From assembly GCF_015767275.1 (NCBI RefSeq), contig NZ_JADWMY010000001.1, positions 372,001 to 436,000 of the forward strand: DNA of 64,000 bases. The letters run 5' to 3'. Of this stretch, positions 15,766-24,089 are shown one piece after another. A program made the translations under genes and the position numbers. Origin of the DNA: Herbaspirillum sp. AP02 (GTDB lineage: Bacteria > Pseudomonadota > Gammaproteobacteria > Burkholderiales > Burkholderiaceae_D). The notes beneath the pieces are model-generated. The model was not told the DNA's origin. It ran no database searches and was given only the letters and a program-made list of their open reading frames with translations. Every line of letters begins with the position of its first letter. The stretch's first letter is position 1.

Positions 15766-17286
15766 TCATTGCGAAAGCTGGCGCAGCCTGTCGGTACTGA
15801 TGTCGTCGCCCTCGACCACATGGGCGATACGCCCGCGCTGGAAAATGCAGACGCGATCCGCTGCACGAGCCAGTTCGTCGACATCGGTGGAGACGATGAT
15901 CACGCTCACGCCGGCGCGGCTCAGTTGATCGAGGATGCGCAGGACGTCCTGCTTGACGCCCACATCGATGCCACGGGTCGGCTCGTCCAGGATCAGCAGG
16001 CGCGGCCTGGTCGCCAGCACACGCCCCAGGCAGACCTTTTGCTGGTTGCCGCCGCTGAGGGTATTGACGGCCTCGTCAACGCTGCCGGCCTTGATGCCCA
16101 TGCGGTTAAAGTAGGAGGAACAGACCTGCTGCTCCTGTCCACGATCCACCAGGCCGCGCCGGATGCGCTGGCGCAGTGAGGACAGCGCGATGTTTTCGCG
16201 GATCGACAGATGCCCCACCACACCGTCGCGACGGCGGTCGTCGGAGAGATAGGCGATGCCCATGGCGAAGGCCTGGTCAGGCGTCTGCGGCACGCGGGCC
16301 GTCGCCTCGCGTGCAAAGGCGATCTGCCCGGTCTGCAGCGGCCTCAGCCCGAACAGGCTACGTGCCAGTTCCTTGGCACCCTCCCCCGGCAAGCCGGTGA
16401 AGCCGACGATTTCGCCGACACGGATGTCCAGCCGCTCCACGTCCAACCGCTCTCCCCGCACGCCGCTCAGGCAGATGCCCTCTTCGCCCTTGGGTGACTG
16501 ACTGCGATCGCGCTGAAACAGGTCCAGTTCGTGCCCGAGGACGAACTCGGAGAGCCGGGAAGAGTTCAGGCTGCCCACCTCCTCGCAGTTGGCCACCAGT
16601 TCGCCATCGCGCAGCACGGTGACGGCGTCGCAGATGTCGAGGATTTCATCGTTGAAGTGGGAAATGAAGAGAAAGGTCACACCGGATGCGCGCAGCTGGC
16701 GCATGAAATCGAACAGCTGCAGACGGTCTGGCACCGTCAGCGAGGCTGTCGGCTCATCCAGGATGATGACGCTGCCACCGGAGAACATGGCCCGCAGGAT
16801 ATTGAGCTTGCGACGGGCGACGGCATCCAGGCTACCCGCCAGCCGGTCGGCCTCGATCCCGGTGCCGGCCAGCATGCGCGTGGCGTTCTCGCGCATGCGG
16901 CGCCAGGCGATGAAGCCGCGTGAGGCCGGCCAGATGCCCAGCATCAGGTTTTCCATCACCGACATGTGCTCGATGATCATCGGTTCCTGCGGTACCAGGA
17001 AGACGCCGGCGGCTTCCATACGCTTGACGTCGGTGCCCTGGACTTCCTGGCCGTTCAGGAAAATACGGCCTTCGCTGGGAGCGCGCTGGCCCGAGATGAT
17101 GCCCACCAGCGTGCTCTTGCCGGCGCCGTTCTCGCCGAGCAGGCCGTGGATGCTGCCGCGGCGGATGCCCAGGTTGATGGAACGCAGTGCATGGAAGGCG
17201 CCATAGCGCTTGCTGATGTTTTCCACGCGCAGGGCCAGGTCCGGGTGGGCCTGTACCGCTGCACGGGGGGCTGCTTGGGTGGTCAT
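15766..17286 (-). CDS. Sugar ABC transporter ATP-binding protein (RbsA-like, two ABC domains)
   Basis: The 506-aa protein has two nucleotide-binding domains. The first (about 20-240) has Walker A GLLGENGAGKST and Walker B VIILDEPTAS, but its signature region reads LDAVARRKLNILRAM instead of an LSxGQ-type motif. The second (about 265-500) has a degenerate P-loop GLPGEGAKELAR, as in RbsA proteins, with a proper signature LSGGNQQKV and Walker B LLILDEPTRGIDVG. This complementary degeneracy implies hydrolysis at one composite site. GAGGAGG precedes the ATG. The gene lies between binding protein and permease; a 9-bp tandem repeat sits just upstream. Confidence 0.92.
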   Translation of the reverse strand: MTTQAAPRAAVQAHPDLALRVENISKRYGAFHALRSINLGIRRGSIHGLLGENGAGKSTLVGIISGQRAPSEGRIFLNGQEVQGTDVKRMEAAGVFLVPQEPMIIEHMSVMENLMLGIWPASRGFIAWRRMRENATRMLAGTGIEADRLAGSLDAVARRKLNILRAMFSGGSVIILDEPTASLTVPDRLQLFDFMRQLRASGVTFLFISHFNDEILDICDAVTVLRDGELVANCEEVGSLNSSRLSEFVLGHELDLFQRDRSQSPKGEEGICLSGVRGERLDVERLDIRVGEIVGFTGLPGEGAKELARSLFGLRPLQTGQIAFAREATARVPQTPDQAFAMGIAYLSDDRRRDGVVGHLSIRENIALSSLRQRIRRGLVDRGQEQQVCSSYFNRMGIKAGSVDEAVNTLSGGNQQKVCLGRVLATRPRLLILDEPTRGIDVGVKQDVLRILDQLSRAGVSVIIVSTDVDELARAADRVCIFQRGRIAHVVEGDDISTDRLRQLSQ

Positions 17287-17300
17287 GGCGCCTCCTCGGC

Positions 17301-17327
17301 GAGTGGTGCGAGTGGTGCGAGTGGTGA
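17301..17327. repeat. Three tandem copies of a 9-bp unit
   Basis: GAGTGGTGC, GAGTGGTGC, GAGTGGTGA in a row, in the 71-bp gap between the binding-protein and ATPase genes and 15 bp upstream of the ATPase start. Copy number could vary by slippage and alter spacing. Confidence 0.85.
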
Positions 17328-17357
17328 TCCGCTATTGGCTCATCGCCCTGCAAGCCA

Positions 17358-18437
17358 TCAGGTGTAGGCGATGCCCCAGACCTTCTCGGCCACGTAGCCC
17401 CAGTGCCGCTGGTCGGTGGCATTGCTGCGGTCGATCACGAAGGGCGGGATGATCAGGGTGGGGCCGGTCGCGCCCTTGACGATCTGCCCCTTCTCCCAGA
17501 AGTATTTCTTGTTCTCGTACGGGCCGATGGGGACTTCCTTGCCGGGGATGGAATACTTGACCAGCATTTCCACCGCCACCTCGCCATAGGCGATCGGGTC
17601 CTGCGAGACGCAGGCGTCCATGTAGCCATCCTGGATCCAGCGCAGCGCCACCGGCTCGCCATCGATGGTGACGAAGATGACGTGGTCCTTTTCATCGACC
17701 TTCTTCCAGCGGTTCTTCTGCTGCAGGGCGGTGGCGATACCGCGTGCCGGTGAATCACTGGGCGCGTGCACGGCGTCCAGGTCAGGGTGTTCGGACAGCG
17801 TGGCCAGGGTCACGGAGAGCATCTGGTCCAGCTTGCCTTCGGTGGGACGGGCAATGTAGGTGATGCCGGGATACTTGGCGAACTCGGCATCCATGCCCTC
17901 CTTGCGCTGGCGCCAGGCCACGCTGGCCAGCGCGCCGTAGCAGTTGAGGACCTTGCCCTTGGGGCTGCCGTGCTTCTTGATCAGGCGGTTGATGATTTCC
18001 CTGGCAGCCATGACGCCGCCCAGGCGGTTGTCGAAGCTGACGGTGATGGCGACGTTGCCGCTTTCGGCCGGGGTATCGATGATGGCCACCGGAATCTTTT
18101 GCTGGTTGTAGCGGCGCAGCGCACTGACGATGGCCTGGCTGTCGATCGGGTCCGACACCAGCGCCGCCGGACGCGAGAGCATCAGCGATTGCCATTGCTC
18201 CAGCTGGCGGGTGTTGTCGAAGCTGGCGTTGGTGGCCTGGAAGCTGCCCTGGTTGGCTTCGACGGCGCGCTTCACGGCCGCCTCCTCGATCACGAAGAAG
18301 TAATAGTCCAGGCTCTTGTTGCTGAACGGGATCAGCAGCTTCTGCTGCGCCGACGCCCAGCGCGTGGTGGCCATCGTACCCAGTGCCAGGCTACCCAGAA
18401 CGATCTGGCGACGGGTGGATTGGTGATTGTGCTTCAT
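17358..18437 (-). CDS. Sugar ABC transporter substrate-binding protein
   Basis: About 359 aa. The N-terminus STRRQIVLGSLALG carries twin arginines and a modest hydrophobic core ending at WASAQQ, suggesting export, possibly by Tat. The mature part is a Peripla_BP_4 sugar-binding fold (LIPFSNKSLDYYFFVIEEAA, then VSDPIDSQAIVSALRR and VAIIDTPAESG). The start at 18437 follows GGAGG with ideal spacing. A TATAG-N5-CTATA dyad lies directly upstream. The transporter's gene order (binding protein, ATPase, permease) is that of ribose-type systems; the neighbours suggest a pentose, pentitol or tetritol ligand. Confidence 0.9.
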   Translation of the reverse strand: MKHNHQSTRRQIVLGSLALGTMATTRWASAQQKLLIPFSNKSLDYYFFVIEEAAVKRAVEANQGSFQATNASFDNTRQLEQWQSLMLSRPAALVSDPIDSQAIVSALRRYNQQKIPVAIIDTPAESGNVAITVSFDNRLGGVMAAREIINRLIKKHGSPKGKVLNCYGALASVAWRQRKEGMDAEFAKYPGITYIARPTEGKLDQMLSVTLATLSEHPDLDAVHAPSDSPARGIATALQQKNRWKKVDEKDHVIFVTIDGEPVALRWIQDGYMDACVSQDPIAYGEVAVEMLVKYSIPGKEVPIGPYENKKYFWEKGQIVKGATGPTLIIPPFVIDRSNATDQRHWGYVAEKVWGIAYT

Positions 18438-18457
18438 GTCTACCTCCAAATTATTTA

Positions 18458-18472
18458 TATAGTTTTGCTATA
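18458..18472. promoter_or_regulatory. Dyad operator upstream of the sugar ABC genes
   Basis: TATAG-TTTTG-CTATA, a perfect 5-bp dyad with 5-bp spacer, just upstream of the binding-protein ribosome site. It has the same architecture as TCTAG-TATAA-CTAGA at 23934-23948, which makes a common regulator likely; the RpiR protein between them is the obvious candidate. Confidence 0.6.
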
Positions 18473-18612
18473 AAACGATGCAAGCGAGGCCATGCCGACT
18501 ATCAGTGAAAGTGCTTCTGCTTACATCAGGGGGCCATCCTCGGGGAAAAACGCAACAAGAAAAAACGTAAAGCAAGGCAAAAGAATGCTTGTGCCAGACA
18601 GACGGAGTTTTA

Positions 18613-19326
18613 CTAGATCTCTGCGCGCAAGCGAACATGGGCAGTGCCATCGAAGCAGCCCACCACCATGCCGGCTGCCTCGCGCGTGAACAAGCCGTTC
18701 TCGACCACGCCGGGAATGCGGTTGAGCTCCGTCTCCAGCAACGGGGCATTGGCGATGTCCTGGCAATGGCAGTCCAGGATGAAATTGCCGCTGTCGGTCA
18801 CCACCGGCCGCTCGTCTCTGGTACGACGAACGATGCGCGCCTCGATGCCCTGCCCTTGCAACAGCCTGGCGATCATGCGTTCGGTCTGCTTCCAGGCGAA
18901 CTGCACCACCTCCACCGGCAGCGGAAAAGCGCCCAGCCGGTCGACGATCTTGCTCTCGTCGCAGATGGTGATCATCCGGGTGGAGGCATGGGCGATGATC
19001 TTTTCCCACAGCAGGCAGGCACCGCCCCCCTTGATCATCTGGAAGTCGCGATCGATTTCATCCGGGCCGTCGATGGTCAGGTCGAGCTGGCCGATTTCAT
19101 TGGGATCCATGATGGGGATGCCGACTTCGCGGGCGACGTCGATGGTCGAGCGCGAGGTGGCGGTACAGGTGACGTCGAGGCCATCGGCGATGTGCTTGGC
19201 CAGTTCCCGCACGAAGAAGTGCGAAGTGGTTCCCGAGCCCAGTCCCAGGCGCATGCCATTGCGCACGAATTCCTCGATGGCGCGGCGGCCGGCCAGTTTC
19301 TTTGCTTCGTTCTGGTTCAACTGCAT
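18613..19326 (-). CDS. rpiA: Ribose-5-phosphate isomerase A
   Basis: The 237-aa enzyme interconverts ribose-5-phosphate and ribulose-5-phosphate. Active-site blocks are present: GLGSGTTSHFFVREL (phosphate loop), ATSRSTIDVAREVGIP, DLTIDGPDEID (usually DGADE; here Ala is Pro), MIKGGGACLLWEKI and GVVENGLF. AAGAGGAGATATCC precedes the ATG. Its place in a transport and kinase operon suggests either a role with a pentose phosphate made from the imported sugar, or a paralogue adapted to a related tetrose or pentose phosphate. A second rpiA elsewhere would support the latter. Confidence 0.92.
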   Translation of the reverse strand: MQLNQNEAKKLAGRRAIEEFVRNGMRLGLGSGTTSHFFVRELAKHIADGLDVTCTATSRSTIDVAREVGIPIMDPNEIGQLDLTIDGPDEIDRDFQMIKGGGACLLWEKIIAHASTRMITICDESKIVDRLGAFPLPVEVVQFAWKQTERMIARLLQGQGIEARIVRRTRDERPVVTDSGNFILDCHCQDIANAPLLETELNRIPGVVENGLFTREAAGMVVGCFDGTAHVRLRAEI

Positions 19327-19374
19327 GGATATCTCCTCTTGAAAACACTGGCCCGGATGCGGGTGGGCAAAGCG

Positions 19375-20214
19375 CTAGATCTTGTCCGTCATCCAGGAAT
19401 CGAGCGCCGGCAACTGGTCGGGGAATTCGCTGTTGCTGGCCACGGCAATGGCGGTCACCAGCATGTTGACCACCAGATGGTGATTCAGACGCGAAGCCAG
19501 CGGCGTCATGAATTCGGTGTGGTCATAGGGCAATACGGCAATGAGGGCATCGGTGACCGCCGCCAATGGGCTGTTGGCCGCGGTCACCGACACCACCCGC
19601 GCGCCACCTGCGCGGGCGGCCATGGCCAGTTCCACCATGCGCTTGGTATGTCCCGATTGCGAGAAGATCAGCGCCACTTCATTGGGGCGCGAACGCTCGG
19701 CATGCATCCATTGCTTCTTTTCCTCCATCACCGCCGAGCAGCGCAGGCCCAGGCGCTGGAACTTGTGTTCGGCATCCAGCGCGGTGATCTCCGAAATGCC
19801 GCTGGCATAGATGCCGATCCAGTTGGCCGACTGCAGCAAGGCTGCGGCCTCTTCGATCTGGCGTGGGACCAGATCATCCAGTGCACGCTGAATGGCGGAG
19901 AGCGAGTTGTGGCAGGTCTTGCGCACGATGTTGCCGATATCATCGTGCCTGGTGATCTGCTCGTAGACGAACGGGGCCGTCGGCACCAGGCTCTGGGCCA
20001 GGCTCAGTTTGAAATCCTGATAGCCGTTGAAGCCGAAGCGGCGGCAAAAACGCATGATGGTCGGGTCGCTGACGGCACAACGCTCAGCCAGCGCGGCCAT
20101 GGTCATGTGGATCACTTCGCCCGGCTCCTGGCTGACGAAGCGCGCGATGCGCAATTCGGCCGTCTTCATTTCCTCTTGCTCGCGCAGTATCTGCTGCAGC
20201 AGGCTATTGCTCAT
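19375..20214 (-). CDS. RpiR-family regulator (HTH-SIS)
   Basis: The 279-aa protein has an N-terminal HTH_6 domain (about 1-77, MTMAALAERCAVSDPTIMRFCRRFGFNGYQDFKLSLAQ) and a C-terminal SIS sugar-phosphate domain (about 115-250, GIYASGISEITALDAEHKFQRLG; IFSQSGHTKRMVELA). Such regulators sense a phosphorylated sugar. The start overlaps the end of the HAD phosphatase gene by 4 bp. It probably controls the surrounding leftward operon and the divergent SDR gene via the shared TNTAG-N5-CTANA dyads. Confidence 0.92.
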   Translation of the reverse strand: MSNSLLQQILREQEEMKTAELRIARFVSQEPGEVIHMTMAALAERCAVSDPTIMRFCRRFGFNGYQDFKLSLAQSLVPTAPFVYEQITRHDDIGNIVRKTCHNSLSAIQRALDDLVPRQIEEAAALLQSANWIGIYASGISEITALDAEHKFQRLGLRCSAVMEEKKQWMHAERSRPNEVALIFSQSGHTKRMVELAMAARAGGARVVSVTAANSPLAAVTDALIAVLPYDHTEFMTPLASRLNHHLVVNMLVTAIAVASNSEFPDQLPALDSWMTDKI

Positions 20215-20915
20215 GACTGTCCTTTATCGTCTGCTTTGGCCAAAGGCGAGATTCTATAAGACAGCAGGTCTTCCAGGCGATGCAGCCGCTGGGCCTGCTC
20301 CACCCTGACCTCGCTACCGCCGCCCCAGGGCACCACGAAGAACGGTACGCCGGCCGCGGCCGCTGTCGCCTGGTCGACCGCGGTATCGCCGATATAGGCC
20401 CAGGCGCCATCGGCCAGCGCCATGTGCGCGGCCACCGCCAGCAGGTGACCGGGATCGGGCTTGCAGGCCGGCACCGCGTCAGCCCCCAGCGCCACCTCCA
20501 CCAACGGCGAGAGTTCCAGCAAATCCAGTATCTGGCGCGTCAGGGCGTGTGGCTTATTGGTGCAGATGCCCAGGCGGATGCCGGCAGCATGCAGCTTGGT
20601 CAGGTCTTCGCGCACATGGGGAAAGAAGCGGGTGTGACTGGCCGGATTGCGGCGGTAGTGCCCGATGTATCGCTCTACGGCCGCATCCAGTGCACTTGCA
20701 GAAAGCGTGACACCCTGTTCGATCAGGATGTCATCGATCAGGCGGCGCGGACCGTTGCCGATGAAGCGTTCGACATACTCCACTTCCAGCGCCGCACGGC
20801 CTTGCTCGGCCAGATAGGCATTGACGGCAGCGGCGATGTCGGGCGCACTGTCGATCAAGGTGCCGTCCAGATCGAAGATGAGCGCCTCGTAGGCTGTGGG
20901 TGCATGCTGGTTCAT
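20211..20915 (-). CDS. HAD-superfamily phosphatase, phosphoglycolate phosphatase-like
   Basis: The 234-aa protein has the HAD nucleophile motif FDLDGTLIDSAPD near residue 15, motif II CTNKPHAL, motif III lysine in ACKPDPGHL and motif IV AYIGDTAVD. Architecture and length match Gph-type phosphatases, with a helical cap. The start at 20915 follows GGGGAGG and overlaps the FGGY kinase gene by 4 bp. In this operon it may dephosphorylate a sugar phosphate or a dead-end by-product. A true Gph role is possible but less likely from context. Confidence 0.88.
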   Translation of the reverse strand: MNQHAPTAYEALIFDLDGTLIDSAPDIAAAVNAYLAEQGRAALEVEYVERFIGNGPRRLIDDILIEQGVTLSASALDAAVERYIGHYRRNPASHTRFFPHVREDLTKLHAAGIRLGICTNKPHALTRQILDLLELSPLVEVALGADAVPACKPDPGHLLAVAAHMALADGAWAYIGDTAVDQATAAAAGVPFFVVPWGGGSEVRVEQAQRLHRLEDLLSYRISPLAKADDKGQS

Positions 20916-22438
20916 GCTGCCTCCCCGTACTCTGCCAATGCGCCCAGGCGCGCGAAGCTGCCGGTGAGCAGCGGATAGAGTTGCTGATAGATGGCGCGGG
21001 CGTCCGCATAGCGGGAGCGCCGGGCCGGATCGGGGCGCTCTCGGGTCAGTTCCGGCAGCAGGCTGGCGGCGTGGTCGATGTCCGGCCATACCTGCATGCC
21101 GATGCCGGCCAGCAAGGCTGCACCCAGGGCCGCCCCTTCGGCCGCACCCTGGCGCGTGAGGACATCGCAACCCAGCATGTCGGCCTGGATCTGCCGCCAC
21201 AACGCCGAGCGCGCTCCGCCGCCGGAAGTACTGACCGCGGCAGAAGGCACGCCCATGGCGCGCATCAGGGCCTGCATGTCGCACAGGGAATGCACTACGC
21301 CCTCCAGCACGCTGCGCGACAGGTCGGCATGAACATGGCGGGCATTGAGGCCAATGAATGCAGCACGGGCAGAAGGGTCGGGATGGGGGCAGCGTTCGCC
21401 GTTGAGGTAAGGCAGGAACAGCAAGCCATGCGCCCCCGGAACGCTGCGCCCGGCAGCTTCGACGATGGCCTCGAAGGAAGGCGGTTCGGCCGCGTCGGTG
21501 CACAGCACGTTGCGGAACCAGGCCAGCGCCCCGCCGGCATTGAGTGACACGCCCATGGCATGCCAACGCTGCGCAGCAACGTTGCAGAAGACCTGTATCC
21601 GCCCATCCGGCGACGACAGGGGCTGATCGAGCGCGGCGGCGACGATGCCGGCAGTGCCGATGGTGGTCTGCAGCGTGCCGGGTGCCACCACGCCCGCACC
21701 CAGTGACTGGATCACGCTGTCGCCGCCACCCCCGATGACCGGAATGCCCGGTGCGATGCCGAACAAGGCGGCCGCCTGTGCGTGCACATGGCCGCTGACG
21801 ACCTGCGATTCGAAGCAGGCGGGGAAATGCGTGGAGTCCAGCCCGGCGACCTCCATCAGCTCAGTCGCCCAGCGTCTGCGTCGTACATCGAACAGGCCTG
21901 TGCCGGAGGCATCGGAGACCTCGGTCGCAATCTCGCCGGTGAGCACGTATCGCAGATAGTCCTTGGGATTGAGAGCAACCCGCAGCTGCTCATACCATTG
22001 CGGCTCGTGCTGCTGCATCCACAGCAGCTTGCCGCCGGTATAGCCGACCAGCATGCGGTTGCCGGTATGCGCCAGCAAGGCCGGCAAGCCACCGGCGGCC
22101 TGCGTGATCTGGTCGGCCTCAGCCTGGTTGCGCTGGTCGTTCCACAGGATGGCCGGGCGCAGCGGCCGGTAATGTTGATCCAGTGCAGTGAGACCATGCA
22201 TCTGCCCCGACAGGCCGATGCACAGCACCTCCACCGGCCCGGCGGCCTGCAGTGCCTGCGCCACGGCCTGGCGCGCCGCTGCTATCCAGTGGGCCGGTTC
22301 CTGCTCGACCCAGCGCTCGCGTGGCTGCGACACCGGATAGCCAACGCTGGCGCTGGCGAGGATGCGCGCATCAGTCGACAGCAGCAAGGCCTTGCAGGCG
22401 GAGGTGCCGAGGTCGATGCCCAGCAGGCAGGCAGCCAC
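20912..22438 (-). CDS. FGGY-family carbohydrate kinase, xylulokinase-like
   Basis: The 508-aa kinase shows LLGIDLGTSACKALLL (phosphate-1 loop), IGLSGQMHGLTALD, PAILWNDQRNQAEAD, and TTIGTAGIVAAAL plus VSTSGGGARSALWRQIQADMLG in the C-terminal lobe. These are strongly XylB-like, so D-xylulose or a similar ketose is the probable substrate. The start codon is GTG, preceded by GGGAG and lying 2 bp after the aldehyde dehydrogenase stop. With the SDR it would form a classic polyol route: polyol to ketose to ketose phosphate. A tetrulose kinase is an alternative. Confidence 0.88.
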   Translation of the reverse strand: MAACLLGIDLGTSACKALLLSTDARILASASVGYPVSQPRERWVEQEPAHWIAAARQAVAQALQAAGPVEVLCIGLSGQMHGLTALDQHYRPLRPAILWNDQRNQAEADQITQAAGGLPALLAHTGNRMLVGYTGGKLLWMQQHEPQWYEQLRVALNPKDYLRYVLTGEIATEVSDASGTGLFDVRRRRWATELMEVAGLDSTHFPACFESQVVSGHVHAQAAALFGIAPGIPVIGGGGDSVIQSLGAGVVAPGTLQTTIGTAGIVAAALDQPLSSPDGRIQVFCNVAAQRWHAMGVSLNAGGALAWFRNVLCTDAAEPPSFEAIVEAAGRSVPGAHGLLFLPYLNGERCPHPDPSARAAFIGLNARHVHADLSRSVLEGVVHSLCDMQALMRAMGVPSAAVSTSGGGARSALWRQIQADMLGCDVLTRQGAAEGAALGAALLAGIGMQVWPDIDHAASLLPELTRERPDPARRSRYADARAIYQQLYPLLTGSFARLGALAEYGEAA

Positions 22439-22440
22439 GA

Positions 22441-23907
22441 TCAGGCTCCCACGCCGTGATGCAGACGCACATGCTTGAACTGGAAATACTCCAGCAAGCC
22501 CTCCCGTCCGTGTTCCACGCCCACCCCGCTCTGCTTGCGCCCGCCATAGGGCGCATTCATGATGCCGGCGTCCACATGGTTGATGGCCACATTGCCGACG
22601 TCCAGCTCGGCTGCGCAGCGATGGATTTCCTGCAGGTCCTGGGTATAGGCGTAGGCGGCCAGTCCGTAGGGCGTGTCGTTGGCCAGCGCGATGGCCTCAT
22701 CCAGGCTATCGAAAGGCGCCACGCCGACCAGCGGGCCGAAGGTCTCTTCGCGCATGACCAGCATGGCGTGGGTGCAGTCGGCCACGATGGTGGGCTGGAA
22801 GAAGAAACCCTGCGCGAATTGCTCCCCGACCGGTGCAGTGCCGCCGGCCACCAGCCTGGCGCCACGATCAAGCGCATCCTGCAGGTGCACCCGGGTTTTC
22901 TGCAAAGGGGCGAGCTGCGCCATCGATCCTACGTCCGCCTGCGGATGCAACAGCCCGTCGCCGATCACCAGTGCGCGCGTGGCCGTGGCGAACTGCGCCA
23001 GGAAGTCCGCGTAGACGGCGCGTTCGACATAGATGCGATTGATGGCGATGCAGATCTGCCCCATGTTGCGGAAGGAGCGCCGCACGGCGCCCCGTACCGC
23101 TTGCGCCAGATCGGCGTGGCGCGTCACCAGCATGGGGCAATTGCCGCCCAGTTCCAGCGACAGGCGCTTGATCGAGGGGCAGGATTGCTGGATGCGCAAA
23201 CCGGTCTGGCTCGATCCGGTAAAGGCGATCTTGGAGACAGACGGATGTTCCACCAGCGCTTGCCCGACGCTGGCACCGTCGCCAGTCAGGACGGTCACGA
23301 TACCGGCCGGAATGCCCGCCTGCATGGCCTTCTCGGCGATATGCAGTGCGGTGAAGGGCGTGAATTCGGAGGGCTTGATGATCACCGCACACCCTGCTGC
23401 CACGCCCGCGCACAGCTTCCAGCCGACCAGCTCGGCCGGATAGTTCCAGGGCGTGATGGCCGCCACCACGCCGATGGCCTCGCGGATCACCAGGCTCTGG
23501 TAGCCGGGCTGGTCATTGGGAATGACCTCGCCATGCACGCGCTGGGCTTCTTCGGCATAGAAACGGCAGGCTTCGGCCAGCTTCCTGATCTCGCCCAGGG
23601 CCTCGTTGAGAGGCTTGCCCTGTTCCACCGTCATCACCTGGGCCATGGTGGGCGCGTCGTCCAGGATCAGGCTGCCCAGCCTGTGCAAGGCATCGGCACG
23701 GACCCGTGCCGGCTGGCGCGACCAGGAGCGCCATGCGGCCTCGGCGGCCGCGACGGCAGCATCGATCTCGTCAGAGGTGGCCACGGCAATGTCGCCGATG
23801 GGCGTGTTGCGGGCGGGATTGCGCACCTGCAGCCGCGCGCCCTGCCCTTCAACGAACTGGCCGGCGATAAACAGCTTGCCCGACAGCCGGGCCAACACGT
23901 CCTGCAT
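22441..23907 (-). CDS. NAD(P)-dependent aldehyde dehydrogenase
   Basis: The 488-aa ALDH-superfamily enzyme has ITPWNYPAELVGWKLCAGVAAG and IIKPSEFTP (cofactor binding), IAFTGSSQTG, the general-base Glu in LELGGN, and the catalytic Cys in NMGQICIAINRI. The C-terminal substrate loop is complete. It resembles succinate-semialdehyde or glycolaldehyde/lactaldehyde dehydrogenases in length and order. AAGGAGG precedes the ATG. It is the first gene of the leftward operon, directly behind a 17-bp perfect dyad and divergent from the SDR gene. In a sugar operon its substrate may be a short hydroxyaldehyde. Confidence 0.9.
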   Translation of the reverse strand: MQDVLARLSGKLFIAGQFVEGQGARLQVRNPARNTPIGDIAVATSDEIDAAVAAAEAAWRSWSRQPARVRADALHRLGSLILDDAPTMAQVMTVEQGKPLNEALGEIRKLAEACRFYAEEAQRVHGEVIPNDQPGYQSLVIREAIGVVAAITPWNYPAELVGWKLCAGVAAGCAVIIKPSEFTPFTALHIAEKAMQAGIPAGIVTVLTGDGASVGQALVEHPSVSKIAFTGSSQTGLRIQQSCPSIKRLSLELGGNCPMLVTRHADLAQAVRGAVRRSFRNMGQICIAINRIYVERAVYADFLAQFATATRALVIGDGLLHPQADVGSMAQLAPLQKTRVHLQDALDRGARLVAGGTAPVGEQFAQGFFFQPTIVADCTHAMLVMREETFGPLVGVAPFDSLDEAIALANDTPYGLAAYAYTQDLQEIHRCAAELDVGNVAINHVDAGIMNAPYGGRKQSGVGVEHGREGLLEYFQFKHVRLHHGVGA

Positions 23908-23932
23908 GATGCGCCTCCTTGAACGACGAAAA

Positions 23933-23949
23933 ATCTAGTATAACTAGAT
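23933..23949. promoter_or_regulatory. 17-bp perfect dyad between the aldehyde dehydrogenase and SDR genes
   Basis: ATCTAGT-ATA-ACTAGAT is a perfect inverted repeat in the AT-rich 182-bp divergent promoter region, 26 bp from the aldehyde dehydrogenase start. Its inner 15 bp match the form TNTAG-N5-CTANA seen again at 18458. Probably the operator of the local RpiR-type regulator. Confidence 0.7.
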
Positions 23950-24089
23950 AAAGCCGTGATTCACAACTTCGGATCGCCATATTTCTTCTAAAAACTCAAC
24001 AGGAAACATAGAAAAAGATTTCCCCTATCAAACAAAAGCACCACATATGTAGCATTACTATTAATTTATGATTTCAAGGAGACACAAAT

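Noticed and set aside
18589-20259. 556-codon rightward frame opposite rpiA and the RpiR gene
   Set aside because: Shadow of two clear leftward genes; composition is typical of antisense frames and no domain is recognisable.
22252-23922. 556-codon rightward frame opposite the aldehyde dehydrogenase gene
   Set aside because: Opposite strand of a gene with intact catalytic motifs; no ribosome site or family.
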